Below are positions 1-7,834 of a stretch of DNA of 11,820 bases, piece by piece. The stretch is from positions 1 to 11,820 of the forward strand of contig DDKG01000181.1 of NCBI GenBank assembly GCA_002339265.1, given 5' to 3'. The position numbers and the translations under genes were made by a program. The stretch's first letter is position 1. Each line of letters begins with the position of its first letter. This DNA comes from Massilia sp. UBA2604. Lineage in GTDB: Bacteria; Pseudomonadota; Gammaproteobacteria; Burkholderiales; Burkholderiaceae_D. The notes below the pieces were generated by a model. It did not search any database and was not told where the DNA came from. It was given only the letters and a program-made list of their open reading frames with translations.

Positions 1-1212
1 ATAGTAATAGAGGTCGTAGTCATGCAACTGCTCGACCCGCGCCACCGGCGCCGGCAGCAGGCCGGCCGCGGCAGCGCGCAGCGCCGCTGCATCGAGGACC
101 GCCGGACTCCCATCATGGCTGCCGATCACCTGCGGCGCGCCGCCGGCCGCCTGGGCTAGCACGCGGTTCTCTCCCAGCACGCGGGTCCAGCGCAGCTCGC
201 GCACGCCGCCTTCGCTGGCGGCCAGCAGCGCCTGCGGCGCGGCGTCGGCGTCGCTTAGAACAAGCGGGGACCCCTGCAGCGCCTCCATGCGCAGCGGCGG
301 CGCGCCGGTGTCGAAGATGCGCCACGGGTTCATCGACATCAGGCCGCTGAAGATCCAGGTGATCGTCACCAGCGCGAACAGCAGGCCGGTGATGTGGTGC
401 CAGCGCATCATGGCTTGCGGATAGGGCGTGCGCGCGCCGCTGCGATAAGGCTTCTTGAAGCGCCAGCGCATGATGCCGACCACAGTCCCGGTGAGCGCCA
501 TCGCGATGCCCAGGATCGACAGCCAGTTGACGATGTCGGTCCAGTAAGGCTGGAAGGCATTGCCGCGGAACGGATACAGCCAGTGGATCCAGGCGCCCGC
601 ATAGTTCCACAGCTGCTCGCTGCGCGTGGCGTCGCGCACGACCTCGCCGCTGCGGCTGGAGATATAGAGCAGGGTGCGCTCGGCGTCGCCCAGCTCCACC
701 TTGTGCAGTGGACGGTGCGGGTCGAGCGCGCGCGAATGCGTGAACGCGTCTTCGTCGACCGTGCCCAGGTAATCCAGCTTGACGCCGGCGCCGGCATAGG
801 CCGCGGCGCTGGCCAGTGCATGGGCTTCGTCCACCGCCTGCAGGCGCTGTCCGCTCACGCCATCGATCACCACCGCGCCGCTGCCCCTGGGGGGCGGCTT
901 GTGGCCGGCCGGCGCTTCAGGCCGGGCCGGCGTCGCGACATACACCGGCCGTCCGGCGCTGGACGCGGCCAGGCGCAGCTCGTCCAGCGGCCCTGCGACG
1001 CCGGCCGCCGCCAGCGCCCGGGCCGGGGCCAGCAGGCGCGCGTCCGCCTCAAGCCGCGGCAGGTGCTGCAGGCGCTCCTCTTCGGTCAGCTTGGGATAGC
1101 CGACGTACATCATGACCATGCCCGAGACGAACCACATCGCGAACAGCAGGCAGATGCCGATGCCGAGCCAGCGGTGGACCAGGAACAGCCAGCGTTTCAT
1201 TCGTGCCGCCAT
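1..1212 (-). CDS. PepSY-domain inner-membrane protein (PepSY_TM family), C-terminus cut by window edge
   Basis: The frame is open for 404 codons to the left edge, so the C-terminus is missing. The ATG at 1212 is chosen because GGGAG lies 6 nt upstream; the ATG at 1200 (MKRWLFLVHRW) is in frame but lacks a good ribosome site. Visible: a first membrane segment at about residues 12-38 with the family-typical LVHRWLGIGI; a long periplasmic part; two more segments at about 228-248 and 271-292; WHH at 271-273; and HDYDLYYY at the cut end, typical of the family's later portion. Known: PepSY_TM proteins paired with TonB receptors often act in reduction or release of metal from siderophores in the periplasm (FoxB/FsrB-like). 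It starts 12 nt after the receptor gene, so co-transcription and probably a shared substrate are inferred. The exact reaction is not shown by the sequence. Confidence 0.88.
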   Translation of the reverse strand, partial: MAARMKRWLFLVHRWLGIGICLLFAMWFVSGMVMMYVGYPKLTEEERLQHLPRLEADARLLAPARALAAAGVAGPLDELRLAASSAGRPVYVATPARPEAPAGHKPPPRGSGAVVIDGVSGQRLQAVDEAHALASAAAYAGAGVKLDYLGTVDEDAFTHSRALDPHRPLHKVELGDAERTLLYISSRSGEVVRDATRSEQLWNYAGAWIHWLYPFRGNAFQPYWTDIVNWLSILGIAMALTGTVVGIMRWRFKKPYRSGARTPYPQAMMRWHHITGLLFALVTITWIFSGLMSMNPWRIFDTGAPPLRMEALQGSPLVLSDADAAPQALLAASEGGVRELRWTRVLGENRVLAQAAGGAPQVIGSHDGSPAVLDAAALRAAAAGLLPAPVARVEQLHDYDLYYY

Positions 1213-1224
1213 CGTGCGCTCCCG

Positions 1225-3375
1225 TCAGAAGGCCATGCGCAGCGACACGTCCGCCGTGCGCGGGGCCCCGAGATAGGCCATCGCATTGGTGACGTTGGCC
1301 GCGTACACCCGGTCGGTCAGGTTGCGCACGCGCGCCTCCAGCGCCAGGTGGCGGTCGATCTGCCAGCGCAGGCCCAGGTCGACGAAGGTGTAGGACGGCC
1401 AGTACAGGGTGTTGGCGGCATCGGCGTACACCTTGCCGACCCGGCGCGCGCCGAGGTGGGCCTGCACGGTGGGCGTGAGCGCATACGACAGCCACAGGTT
1501 GGCCACCGTCTTCGGCGTATTGGTCGGTGTCTTCCCGGCCAGCGAGACGCCGCCCTGGCGGTAGTTTTCATACTCCGCGTCCACCCAGGTGAAGTTGCCC
1601 TGGACCGCCAGGCGCTTCGTTGGCTGCAGGCCCAGCGCCAGCTCGACGCCTTGCGCGGACTGCTCGCCGACCAGGATCGTCAGGCTGCTGTCGTCCGGGT
1701 CCTGGGTCGCGATGTTCTTGCGCGTGATGTGGTAGGCGGCCAGGGTCGCCATTCCCTTGCCCTGCCAGAAATCGAGCTTGGTGCCGACTTCGGCCTGGCG
1801 GCCGGTGGTCAGCTCGCTGTTGTTGCGCACGTCGGCGAACGAGGCGGTGGACAAGACGCCCGACGGCGGATCGGCGGCGGTCGCATACTGGGCATACAGG
1901 TTCATGCCGGGCGTGACGTCCCAGACCAGGCCGAGGCGGCCGGTGGTCGGATGGTAGTCGCGCGAGAAGCTGGCCGGGTTGGTGGCGGTGACTTCGCGCC
2001 GGTTGACCAGGTCGAGTTCGATGCGTTCGTGGCGCAGGGCGGTGACCAGGTTCAGGTTCGGAACGAGCTCGGTGCGGTTCTCGACATACAGCGCCGTGGT
2101 CTTGACCTCGTTGTCGCGGTCGGGCCGGAAGCCCGGCGCCATGTTCGGCACGTCGAAGAAGCGCTCGGTGACGAAATGGTAGGGGTCGACCGTGCTCACC
2201 GTGGCCGACTGGCTGTTCGGATAGCGGGTTTGCCGGTTGATGCTGAAGTCCAGCCCGAACGCCCAGTCGCTGCGACGTTCGCCGATGCGGCCGCGGTAGA
2301 CGCCGTCGATGCGGTCGCCCACCATGGTCTGGTCATGGCGCTGGAGCAGGGCGGCGGAGCGGATCACCGCCGTATTGGACGGGTTGAAGCGGTAGGTCTC
2401 GACGTTGCGGTAGTCGCGCAGCGCGTCGTAGACATAAAAGGTGTTGGTCAGCTTCAGCGCGTCGCTCACCTTCCAGGCGCCGATCGAACGCAGCCACTGC
2501 ACGCGCTGGTCGTAGACGCCGTCCGCGCTATTGTAATTCTTGAAGCGGGTGGCTTCGTCGATGCGCAATTCGCCGGCCACGGGGTTCAGCAGCGGCGTGC
2601 CCCAGTAGGGCCGGTCGACGTCTTCCTGCTGGAATTCATAGGCCAGGGTATGGGTGAACCCGCGTCCCAGGTCGGACTTCAGCGAGGCGGCCAGCTGGGT
2701 CGCGCGGCGGTCGACGCCGTCCACCCAGCCGGCGCTGTCGCGATGATTGAGGTCGATGCGCGCGTAGTGGCCGTCGCCGACGCGGCGGTTCAGGCCGACC
2801 GAGGCTTCCTTCAGTTCGTCGGAACCCAGGCGCAGCCGGGCTTCGGAAAACTCGCGCTCGATCGCCAGCTTGGTGACGTAGTTGATCGAGCCGCCGACGG
2901 CGCCGGAGCCGAACAGGAAGCTCGACGGGCCACCGATCGCCTCGACCCGGGCGACGATCCAGCTGTCGACCGGCCGCGCGGCGATCGAATACTGCACGTT
3001 GATGCCGTTGAACAGCTGGCTGACCGAGCCGCTGCCGAAGCCGCGGTAGCTGACGCCGATATTGCCCGGGGCGTCGTGGGCGGTGACGCCGGGGATGGCG
3101 CGCAGGATCTCTTGCGTGTCCTGGGCGCCGCGCACGTCGATCAGGGCGCGGTCGACCACGGTGACGCTGGCCGGCGTCTCGCGCGGGCTCAGGCCCAGGC
3201 GGCTGGCGGTGTCGCTCGGGGTGTCGAGGTTCAGCAATCCGTTGGCGCGCGGCGCTTCGGCCGTGACTTCGACGGTGGGGATGTTCTTGGTCTGGGCCTG
3301 GACGTTCAAGGTGGCCAGGGCGCAGCCGAGGGCGAGCGCCAGCCTGCGGGGCTGGCGGTGATAGCGAGTCTTCAT
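1225..3375 (-). CDS. TonB-dependent siderophore-type outer-membrane receptor
   Basis: 716 residues, normal for a TonB-dependent receptor. A signal peptide covers about 1-27 (cleavage near VQA/QT). A TonB-box-like stretch IPTVEVTAE sits at 32-40. The plug covers about 60-170, with RETPASVTVVDRALID, a YRGFGSGSVSQLFNGINV segment, and SSFLFGSGAVGGSINYVTK at its end. The remainder is a barrel ending in the outer-membrane signature (...VSLRMAF, final Phe). The ATG at 3375 is chosen over the longer frame to 3582 because it opens a clean signal peptide and has AGGA 6 nt upstream. The plug style matches siderophore receptors, so uptake of a ferric chelate energised by TonB is the default reading. The DUF2946 neighbour makes a copper chelate possible. 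I see no clear Fur box upstream. It is the middle gene of a three-gene minus-strand set. Confidence 0.93.
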   Translation of the reverse strand: MKTRYHRQPRRLALALGCALATLNVQAQTKNIPTVEVTAEAPRANGLLNLDTPSDTASRLGLSPRETPASVTVVDRALIDVRGAQDTQEILRAIPGVTAHDAPGNIGVSYRGFGSGSVSQLFNGINVQYSIAARPVDSWIVARVEAIGGPSSFLFGSGAVGGSINYVTKLAIEREFSEARLRLGSDELKEASVGLNRRVGDGHYARIDLNHRDSAGWVDGVDRRATQLAASLKSDLGRGFTHTLAYEFQQEDVDRPYWGTPLLNPVAGELRIDEATRFKNYNSADGVYDQRVQWLRSIGAWKVSDALKLTNTFYVYDALRDYRNVETYRFNPSNTAVIRSAALLQRHDQTMVGDRIDGVYRGRIGERRSDWAFGLDFSINRQTRYPNSQSATVSTVDPYHFVTERFFDVPNMAPGFRPDRDNEVKTTALYVENRTELVPNLNLVTALRHERIELDLVNRREVTATNPASFSRDYHPTTGRLGLVWDVTPGMNLYAQYATAADPPSGVLSTASFADVRNNSELTTGRQAEVGTKLDFWQGKGMATLAAYHITRKNIATQDPDDSSLTILVGEQSAQGVELALGLQPTKRLAVQGNFTWVDAEYENYRQGGVSLAGKTPTNTPKTVANLWLSYALTPTVQAHLGARRVGKVYADAANTLYWPSYTFVDLGLRWQIDRHLALEARVRNLTDRVYAANVTNAMAYLGAPRTADVSLRMAF

Positions 3376-3410
3376 TGCAAATCCTGTGCGCGCGACGCGG
3401 CATCTCGCGG

Positions 3411-3448
3411 GCGTCACGCATGGCCGGTGACGCATCGGCTGCGTCACC
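3411..3448 (-). promoter_or_regulatory. three-arm inverted repeat in the leader of the TonB receptor gene
   Basis: A perfect 9-bp inverted repeat (GGTGACGCA at 3426-3434, TGCGTCACC at 3440-3448, 5-nt loop) lies between the DUF2946 stop and the receptor start. A third arm, GCGTCAC at 3411-3417, can pair with the 3427-3433 arm instead. The two pairings are mutually exclusive, as in attenuators. There is no T-run, so intrinsic termination is not obvious; an operator, mRNA processing site or RNA switch are alternatives. Confidence 0.45.
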
Positions 3449-3469
3449 CGAATCGTGGTGGAGGGCGAA

Positions 3470-3871
3470 TCAGGAAAGCGAAGACGGAGGCCCGCGCGAT
3501 TGCGAGGGCGTCCAGGCGTGCTGCGGACGGGGCGAGCGGTAGTACAGGGGCGGATAGGGATCGCGCTCGCTGTCGAGCGCAAGCACCGATGGGGCTTGCG
3601 TCGGCGGCGCCAGTGGCGCGTGGTGGTGCGAGCAACAGAGCTCGCAGTGCGACATGTCCGGCACCGCCGGCGCGTCGGTCTGCGCCGTGTCGTCGATCAC
3701 CATCACGTGGCGGGTGCCGCTGGCGCTGCAGATCTCGGTGATCCAGGCCGCCGCCGGTTGCTGGGTGGCGTGGGCCACGGCATGGGAAATCGCAGGCACG
3801 AACAGGCCGAACAGGAACGCCATGAGGACGGTCCAGCCATACAGCGTTCGGGTTGTTCGGAGCCTGTGCAT
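3470..3871 (-). CDS. DUF2946-like small exported His/Cys-rich protein
   Basis: 133 residues. The N-terminus is a signal peptide or membrane anchor (basic MHRLRTTR followed by a hydrophobic stretch to about residue 31). The mature part has the layout I associate with DUF2946: Cys48 in ICSASG, then HCELCCSHHH at 75-84, then a proline-rich tail with PRPQHAW near 115-120. The clustered Cys and His suggest periplasmic metal binding (inference). Such genes are often seen next to TonB receptors, including copper receptors, in betaproteobacteria. It lies 94 nt upstream of the receptor. The ATG at 3871 is chosen because it begins the signal peptide. It has no Shine-Dalgarno sequence, but TATAAT sits 6 nt upstream, so the mRNA may be leaderless. 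The frame stays open to 4129, but those extra residues look non-coding. Confidence 0.75.
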   Translation of the reverse strand: MHRLRTTRTLYGWTVLMAFLFGLFVPAISHAVAHATQQPAAAWITEICSASGTRHVMVIDDTAQTDAPAVPDMSHCELCCSHHHAPLAPPTQAPSVLALDSERDPYPPLYYRSPRPQHAWTPSQSRGPPSSLS

Positions 3872-3877
3872 GTGAAA

Positions 3878-3883
3878 ATTATA
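3878..3883 (-). promoter_or_regulatory. candidate -10 box (TATAAT) abutting the DUF2946 start
   Basis: On the minus strand GCTATAAT ends 6 nt before the ATG, placing the expected transcription start at or next to the start codon. No -35 match lies at 16-18 bp; the nearest TTGACC is 29 bp away, too far for a standard sigma-70 promoter. Confidence 0.45.
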
Positions 3884-3912
3884 GCCCTGCTGGCACGGCG
3901 GCGCGCACGGGT

Positions 3913-3953
3913 GGTCAATTTGTCCTGGCGGGACAATCCTGCTACCATTGACC
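3913..3953. promoter_or_regulatory. nested inverted repeats between divergent genes, candidate operator
   Basis: Outer arms GGTCAAT (3913-3919) and ATTGACC (3947-3953) enclose a tighter perfect dyad, TTGTCC (3920-3925), 5-nt spacer, GGACAA (3931-3936). The outer arms read as TTGACC outward on both strands, so each could be a -35-like element for one of the divergent genes. The site is 42 bp from the DUF2946 start and about 107 bp from the ABC-F start. The inner 6-5-6 dyad has the form of a dimeric repressor site; the regulator is unknown. Confidence 0.4.
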
Positions 3954-3963
3954 GTCATTTCCC

Positions 3964-3982
3964 AAGGAGCGCGCGCGTGTAA
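3964..3982 (+). promoter_or_regulatory. strong ribosome site followed by an immediate start-stop (GTG TAA)
   Basis: AAGGAG (3964-3969) is followed 7 nt later by GTG (3977) and directly by TAA (3980-3982), inside the probable leader of the ABC-F gene. This Shine-Dalgarno is better than the one of the ABC-F gene itself. It may be a ribosome-loading minimal ORF, a remnant, or chance. Confidence 0.3.
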
Positions 3983-4009
3983 TACCTCATCGATGCCATC
4001 GTTTTCGGT

Positions 4010-4031
4010 CTTCCCAGCCAGGCTGCGGAAG
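4010..4031 (+). promoter_or_regulatory. hairpin in the ABC-F leader
   Basis: CTTCC and GGAAG arms close an inner CAG/CTG stem with one bulged C and the 5-nt loop CCAGG. It lies between the start-stop element and the ABC-F Shine-Dalgarno. No T-run follows, so a simple terminator is not supported. Confidence 0.35.
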
Positions 4032-4059
4032 TGTCCAGGCATCCTTGGAGTCTTTGCAT

Positions 4060-5673
4060 ATGACGCAGCCCATTCTAGCGCTCGACGGCGTTTCCCTGTA
4101 TCTGCCCGACGGCAGAGCCTTGTTTTCAAACCTGCATCACCAGTTCGACCTGCGCCGCACCGGCCTGGTGGGGCGCAATGGCGTTGGCAAGTCGATGCTG
4201 GCGCGCCTGCTGGTCGGTGAACTGGCGCCCGGTTCCGGCCGCTGCCTGCGCAGCGGACGTGTGGCTTACCTCCAGCAGCAGGCAGGCGGCGGTGGCGCGG
4301 CCTCGGTGGCCGAGCTGGCCGGCATCGAAGCGATCACGGGCGCCCTGGCGCGGATCGCGGCCGGCAGCGTCGAGCCGCGCGACTTCGATGCGGTCGGCGA
4401 ACACTGGGACATCGGCGCGCGCCTGCACCAGGCTTGCCAGGCGCATGGCCTGCCGCAGGTCACGCTCGATACGCCGGTGGCCGCGCTCAGCGGCGGCGAG
4501 GCGATGCGGGTGGCGCTGATCGGCGCCACGCTGTTCGATCCGGACTTTTTGATCCTCGACGAGCCGAGCAACCACCTCGATGCGGCGGGCCGCCAGGCCT
4601 TGCTGCGCCAGTTGCAGGCCTGGCCGAAAGGCCTGCTGGTGATCAGCCACGACCGCGAACTGCTGGACGCGATGGAATGCATCGTCGAGCTGTCGGGCGA
4701 CGGCCTGCGCAGCTACGGCGGCAACTACGCGTTCTATGAGGAAGCGCGCCGCCACGAGCAGGAGGCGGCGCAGGGCGCGCTCGAGCACGCGCGCCAGGAA
4801 TTGCGGCGCGACGAGGCGGCGCGGCGCACGCAACGTGAACGCCAGGACCGGCGCCAGGCGCGGGGCAAGCGCGACGCCGGGCAGGCCAACCAGGCCGCCA
4901 TCCTGTTGGGCCGCGGCAAGGAGCGCAGCGAAGGCAGCGCCGGACGCCTGCGCCAGCAACACGAATCGGCGCGCAGCGGGCAGGTCGAGCGCGTGCGCGA
5001 GGCCGCGCAGCGGGTCGCCCAGGAGGCCGCCGTGCGCATCCACGCTGCCCCGGTCGAGGCCCCGTCCCAGCGCCGCGTGGCGCAGCTGGAGGAAGTCGTG
5101 CTGCCCTGGGTGGCCGCGCCATTGGACCGTATCAGCTTGAATTTGGCAGGTCGCCAGCGCGTCGGCCTGGTCGGCCCCAACGGCAGCGGCAAGTCGACGC
5201 TGCTCAAGGTGCTGGCGGGACGGCTCGATCCCGTCGCGGGCGAGCGCAGCCTGCCGGCGCATGTGGCCTGGCTGGATCAGCAGCTGGGCAGCCTCGATCC
5301 GCGGCGTTCGACCATCGATCAACTGCTGGACGTGAACCGCAGCGCCGGGCAGGACATGCTGCGCACCTGGCTGGTCCAGCTTGGGCTCGACGCGCGCACG
5401 GTCACCCAACCGGCGGGCCTGCTGAGCGGCGGCGAGCGCCTGAAGGCGGCCCTTGCCTGCGCGCTGTATGCCGACACGCCGCCGGCGCTGCTGTTGCTGG
5501 ACGAGCCGAGCAACCACCTCGACCTGGCGTCGCTGGCAGCGCTGGAGGCGATGCTCAATGATTACCGCGGCGCGCTGGTGGTGGTGTCGCACGACCGCGT
5601 GTTCCTGGAGTGCATCGGGCTGACTCACCGCCTGGCGGCGCTGGACAGCGGCTGGCGCCTGGAGGAATGCTGA
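4060..5673 (+). CDS. ABC-F family ATPase (ribosome-associated, no membrane domain)
   Basis: 537 residues with two fused ABC cassettes and no membrane segments, the ABC-F layout. Cassette 1: Walker A GRNGVGKS at 38-45, signature LSGGE at 143-147, Walker B LILDEP at 164-169, H-loop His197. Cassette 2: Walker [10 protein letters not shown] at 372-380, LSGGE at 455-459, Walker B LLLLDEP at 477-483, His511. Between them, about residues 225-340, lies a very charged Arg/Glu/Gln-rich linker, the part that reaches into the ribosomal P/E site in this family. All catalytic motifs look intact. ABC-F members either rescue stalled ribosomes, as EttA/Uup-type housekeeping factors do, or protect against ribosome-targeting antibiotics; the sequence alone does not decide which. 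The ATG at 4060 has GGAG 9 nt upstream; a TTG 15 nt earlier is less likely. It diverges from the metal set and is 51 nt before waaF. Confidence 0.92.
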   Translation: MTQPILALDGVSLYLPDGRALFSNLHHQFDLRRTGLVGRNGVGKSMLARLLVGELAPGSGRCLRSGRVAYLQQQAGGGGAASVAELAGIEAITGALARIAAGSVEPRDFDAVGEHWDIGARLHQACQAHGLPQVTLDTPVAALSGGEAMRVALIGATLFDPDFLILDEPSNHLDAAGRQALLRQLQAWPKGLLVISHDRELLDAMECIVELSGDGLRSYGGNYAFYEEARRHEQEAAQGALEHARQELRRDEAARRTQRERQDRRQARGKRDAGQANQAAILLGRGKERSEGSAGRLRQQHESARSGQVERVREAAQRVAQEAAVRIHAAPVEAPSQRRVAQLEEVVLPWVAAPLDRISLNLAGRQRVGLVGPNGSGKSTLLKVLAGRLDPVAGERSLPAHVAWLDQQLGSLDPRRSTIDQLLDVNRSAGQDMLRTWLVQLGLDARTVTQPAGLLSGGERLKAALACALYADTPPALLLLDEPSNHLDLASLAALEAMLNDYRGALVVVSHDRVFLECIGLTHRLAALDSGWRLEEC

Positions 5674-5679
5674 ATCGGC

Positions 5680-5698
5680 CGCGATTGCTATAATCGCG
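5680..5698 (+). promoter_or_regulatory. extended -10 promoter inside a palindrome upstream of waaF
   Basis: TGCTATAAT (5686-5694) is an extended -10 match. It lies in the perfect inverted repeat CGCGATT, 5-nt GCTAT, AATCGCG. The element starts 7 nt after the ABC-F stop and ends 26 nt before the waaF ATG. No -35 is visible at 17 bp, consistent with an extended -10 promoter. A protein binding the dyad would occlude the -10. Confidence 0.55.
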
Positions 5699-5724
5699 AG
5701 TTAACACACCACCTGAAGAACACC

Positions 5725-6747
5725 ATGTTGCGCACCCTTGTGATTTCCCCGAACTGGATCGGCGACGCCGTGATGGCCCAGCCCTTGCTGCGCCGGCTCA
5801 AGGAGCTCGCGCCGGGGCGGCCGATCGACGTGCTGGCCCCGACCTGGGTGGCGCCGGTGTGGCGCGCGATGGCCGAAGTCGACACCGTGATCGAGTCGCC
5901 GTTCAAGCACGGTTCGCTGCAGTGGAAGGAGCGCAAGGCCTTCGCGAAAATGCTCAAGGCGCGCGGCTATGCCGACTCCTATGTGTTGCCGAACACCCTG
6001 AAGTTCGCGCTCATCCCCTGGCTGGCCGGGATCCCGAAGCGGGTCGGCTACAAGGGCGAGATGCGTTACGGCCTGGTGAACGTGATGCATCATGACGACA
6101 AGGCGGCGCCGCGCCCGATGGCCCAGTTCTACCAGGCGCTGGCCGACGCGCCGGTGCGGCATCTGCCGCGCCCGGAACGCCTGCCGGAACCGGTCATGAC
6201 GGTCGCTGCGGGCGAAGCCGAGGCCGCGATCGCGCGTCTGCAGCTGCCGGCGGGCGTCTACGTCGCCTTCGCGCCGGGCGCCGAATTCGGTCCCGCCAAG
6301 CGCTGGCCATCGACCTACTTCGCCGAGCTGGCCCAGACCATCCTGGCCAATCGCCCTGATGCGCAGATCCTGCTGCTCGGCTCTCCCAAGGACCGCGCGG
6401 TGTGCGACGAGATCACGGCGGTCGTGCCGCAGGCGCACAACCTGGCCGGCTCGACCTCGCTGAGCGAAGCGATCGCGCTGATCGCGCGCGCCGCCGCAGT
6501 GGTCACCAACGACTCGGGCTTGATGCACATCGGCGCCGCCCTGGGGCGGCCGGTAGTGGCGATCTATGGGCCGACCGACCCGCGCCACACGCCGCCGCTG
6601 TCGCAGCTGGCGCAGATTTTGTGGCTGCACATCGAGTGCTCGCCCTGCCAGCAGCGCGAATGCCCGCTGGGGCACCAGAACTGCATGAAGCAGATTCTCC
6701 CGGCCGACGTGTGGCAGCCCTTGCAACCCATGCTTGCCGGCGCCTGA
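5725..6747 (+). CDS. waaF: ADP-heptose:LPS heptosyltransferase II
   Basis: 340 residues, the usual WaaF length. It transfers the second L-glycero-D-manno-heptose onto the LPS inner core on the cytoplasmic face of the inner membrane (GT9 family). Visible: N-terminal [16 protein letters not shown] with the conserved Asp14 region; a second Rossmann-like half with [14 protein letters not shown] at 182-195; [14 protein letters not shown] at 261-274 and YGPTDP at 281-286, typical of ADP-heptose binding; and the WaaF-style cysteine motif [16 protein letters not shown] at 305-320, which helps separate it from WaaC. The ribosome site before the ATG is weak (GAAGAA at 5715-5720). hldD, which makes its donor sugar, follows 31 nt downstream, so the two likely form one transcript. 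Confidence 0.95.
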   Translation: MLRTLVISPNWIGDAVMAQPLLRRLKELAPGRPIDVLAPTWVAPVWRAMAEVDTVIESPFKHGSLQWKERKAFAKMLKARGYADSYVLPNTLKFALIPWLAGIPKRVGYKGEMRYGLVNVMHHDDKAAPRPMAQFYQALADAPVRHLPRPERLPEPVMTVAAGEAEAAIARLQLPAGVYVAFAPGAEFGPAKRWPSTYFAELAQTILANRPDAQILLLGSPKDRAVCDEITAVVPQAHNLAGSTSLSEAIALIARAAAVVTNDSGLMHIGAALGRPVVAIYGPTDPRHTPPLSQLAQILWLHIECSPCQQRECPLGHQNCMKQILPADVWQPLQPMLAGA

Positions 6748-6778
6748 GGCGTGGCATCAATTTGAAAAGGACACAATC

Positions 6779-7786
6779 ATGATTCTGGTTACCGGCGCAG
6801 CAGGCTTCATCGGCGCGAATCTCGTGCATGCGCTGTCGCAGCGCGAACCGTTCAGCGTCTTCGCCGTCGACAATATGTCGCGTCCCGAGAAGTTCCACAA
6901 TATCGTCGACGCCGAGATCGCCGACTATGCGGACAAGGAGGACTTCCTGGTGCGCCTGAAGGCGGGGGAGTTCGACAACAAGTTCACCGCCGTCCTGCAC
7001 CAGGGCGCCTGCTCCAACACGATGGAGACCGACGGCCGCTACATGATGAAGAATAACTACGACTACACGGTCGCGTTGTTCGAATTCTGCCAGCGCCAGG
7101 GCATTCCCTTCATCTACGCCTCGTCGGCCGCCGTCTACGGCGCCGGCACCACGTTCCGCGAAGAGCGTCCGCTCGAACGTCCGCTGAACGTCTACGGCTA
7201 CTCGAAATTCCTGTTCGACCAGTACCTGCGCCGCTACTGGCAGGCCAAGGGCCAGGACGCCGGCAGCCAGGTTGTCGGCCTGCGCTACTTCAACGTCTAC
7301 GGTCCGCTCGAAGGGCACAAGGGCACGATGGCCTCGGTGCCGTTCCACCAGTACCACCAGTTCCTCAAGGACGGCAAGGTCAGGCTGTTCGGCGCCAACG
7401 AGGGCTATGAGGCCGGCGCCCAGATGCGCGACTTCATCTACGTGGAAGACGTGGTCAAGGTCAACCTGTTCTTCCTCGATCACCCGGACAAGCGCGGTAT
7501 CTTCAACCTCGGCACCGGCCGCGCCCAGCCGTTCAACGACCTGGCCGTGGCCACGGTCAATGCGCTGGCGGGCGAAGGCAAGCCGGCGCTGTCGCTGCAG
7601 CAGATCATCGATGGGGGCTTGCTGGAATACCTGCCGTTCCCGGACAAGCTGAAAGGCAAGTACCAGAGCTTCACCCAGGCCGACATCTCGGCGCTGCGCG
7701 CGGTGGGCTACGATGAACCGTTCACCGATGTCGCGACCGGCGTGGCCAAGTATATGGACTGGCTGCGCGCCCAGCCGGCGCGCTGA
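6779..7786 (+). CDS. hldD: ADP-L-glycero-D-manno-heptose 6-epimerase
   Basis: 335 residues, an extended short-chain dehydrogenase using NADP(H). It converts ADP-D-glycero- to ADP-L-glycero-D-manno-heptose, the donor used by WaaC and WaaF. Visible: the dinucleotide-binding [12 protein letters not shown] at 5-16; SSAAVYG at 115-121; the YxxxK pair Tyr139/Lys143 in [12 protein letters not shown]; and Lys181 in GHKGTMAS, matching the second catalytic base known in E. coli HldD (Lys178). [12 protein letters not shown] and [10 protein letters not shown] are also characteristic. The ATG at 6779 follows AAAAGG with 8 nt spacing; an upstream in-frame start at 6734 would overlap waaF and precede the Rossmann start by 15 unsupported residues. 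Its gene ends convergent with the CAP lipoprotein gene. Confidence 0.97.
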   Translation: MILVTGAAGFIGANLVHALSQREPFSVFAVDNMSRPEKFHNIVDAEIADYADKEDFLVRLKAGEFDNKFTAVLHQGACSNTMETDGRYMMKNNYDYTVALFEFCQRQGIPFIYASSAAVYGAGTTFREERPLERPLNVYGYSKFLFDQYLRRYWQAKGQDAGSQVVGLRYFNVYGPLEGHKGTMASVPFHQYHQFLKDGKVRLFGANEGYEAGAQMRDFIYVEDVVKVNLFFLDHPDKRGIFNLGTGRAQPFNDLAVATVNALAGEGKPALSLQQIIDGGLLEYLPFPDKLKGKYQSFTQADISALRAVGYDEPFTDVATGVAKYMDWLRAQPAR

Positions 7787-7793
7787 TTCCATC

Positions 7794-7816
7794 GGCGGCA
7801 GCGCCCGGCTGCCGCC
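7794..7816. terminator. hairpin between convergent genes, probable bidirectional terminator
   Basis: A perfect 8-bp GC-rich stem, GGCGGCAG (7794-7801) and CTGCCGCC (7809-7816) with a 7-nt loop, sits 7 nt after the hldD stop and 18 nt beyond the stop of the opposing gene. There is no T-run on either strand, so it may act as an RNA end-stabiliser or Rho-assisted site. A second dyad, TACCCG (7827-7832) and CGGGTA (7844-7849), straddles the stop codon of the minus-strand gene. Confidence 0.55.
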
Positions 7817-7834
7817 AGCTGTCGCTTACCCGTG

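Noticed and set aside
3376..3470. Fur box upstream of the TonB receptor
   Set aside because: I looked for a GATAAT/ATTATC-type 19-bp dyad and saw none; the region is GC-rich with a different dyad.
3376..3582. N-terminal extension of the TonB receptor to 3582
   Set aside because: It would place about 69 non-signal residues before a clean signal peptide and overlap the upstream gene.
394..3741. Very long plus-strand open frame of about 1115 codons antisense to the PepSY and TonB receptor genes
   Set aside because: The minus strand encodes clear families with matching domains, signal peptide and start sites. The plus frame has no recognisable domain and is the usual GC-rich antisense shadow.
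4126..5628. 500-codon minus-strand frame antisense to the ABC-F gene
   Set aside because: The plus strand carries complete Walker and signature motifs; the antisense product is low-complexity Arg/Ala/Gln-rich.
5701..7792. Long minus-strand frames antisense to waaF and hldD
   Set aside because: The plus-strand genes are unmistakable; the antisense frames show only composition effects.
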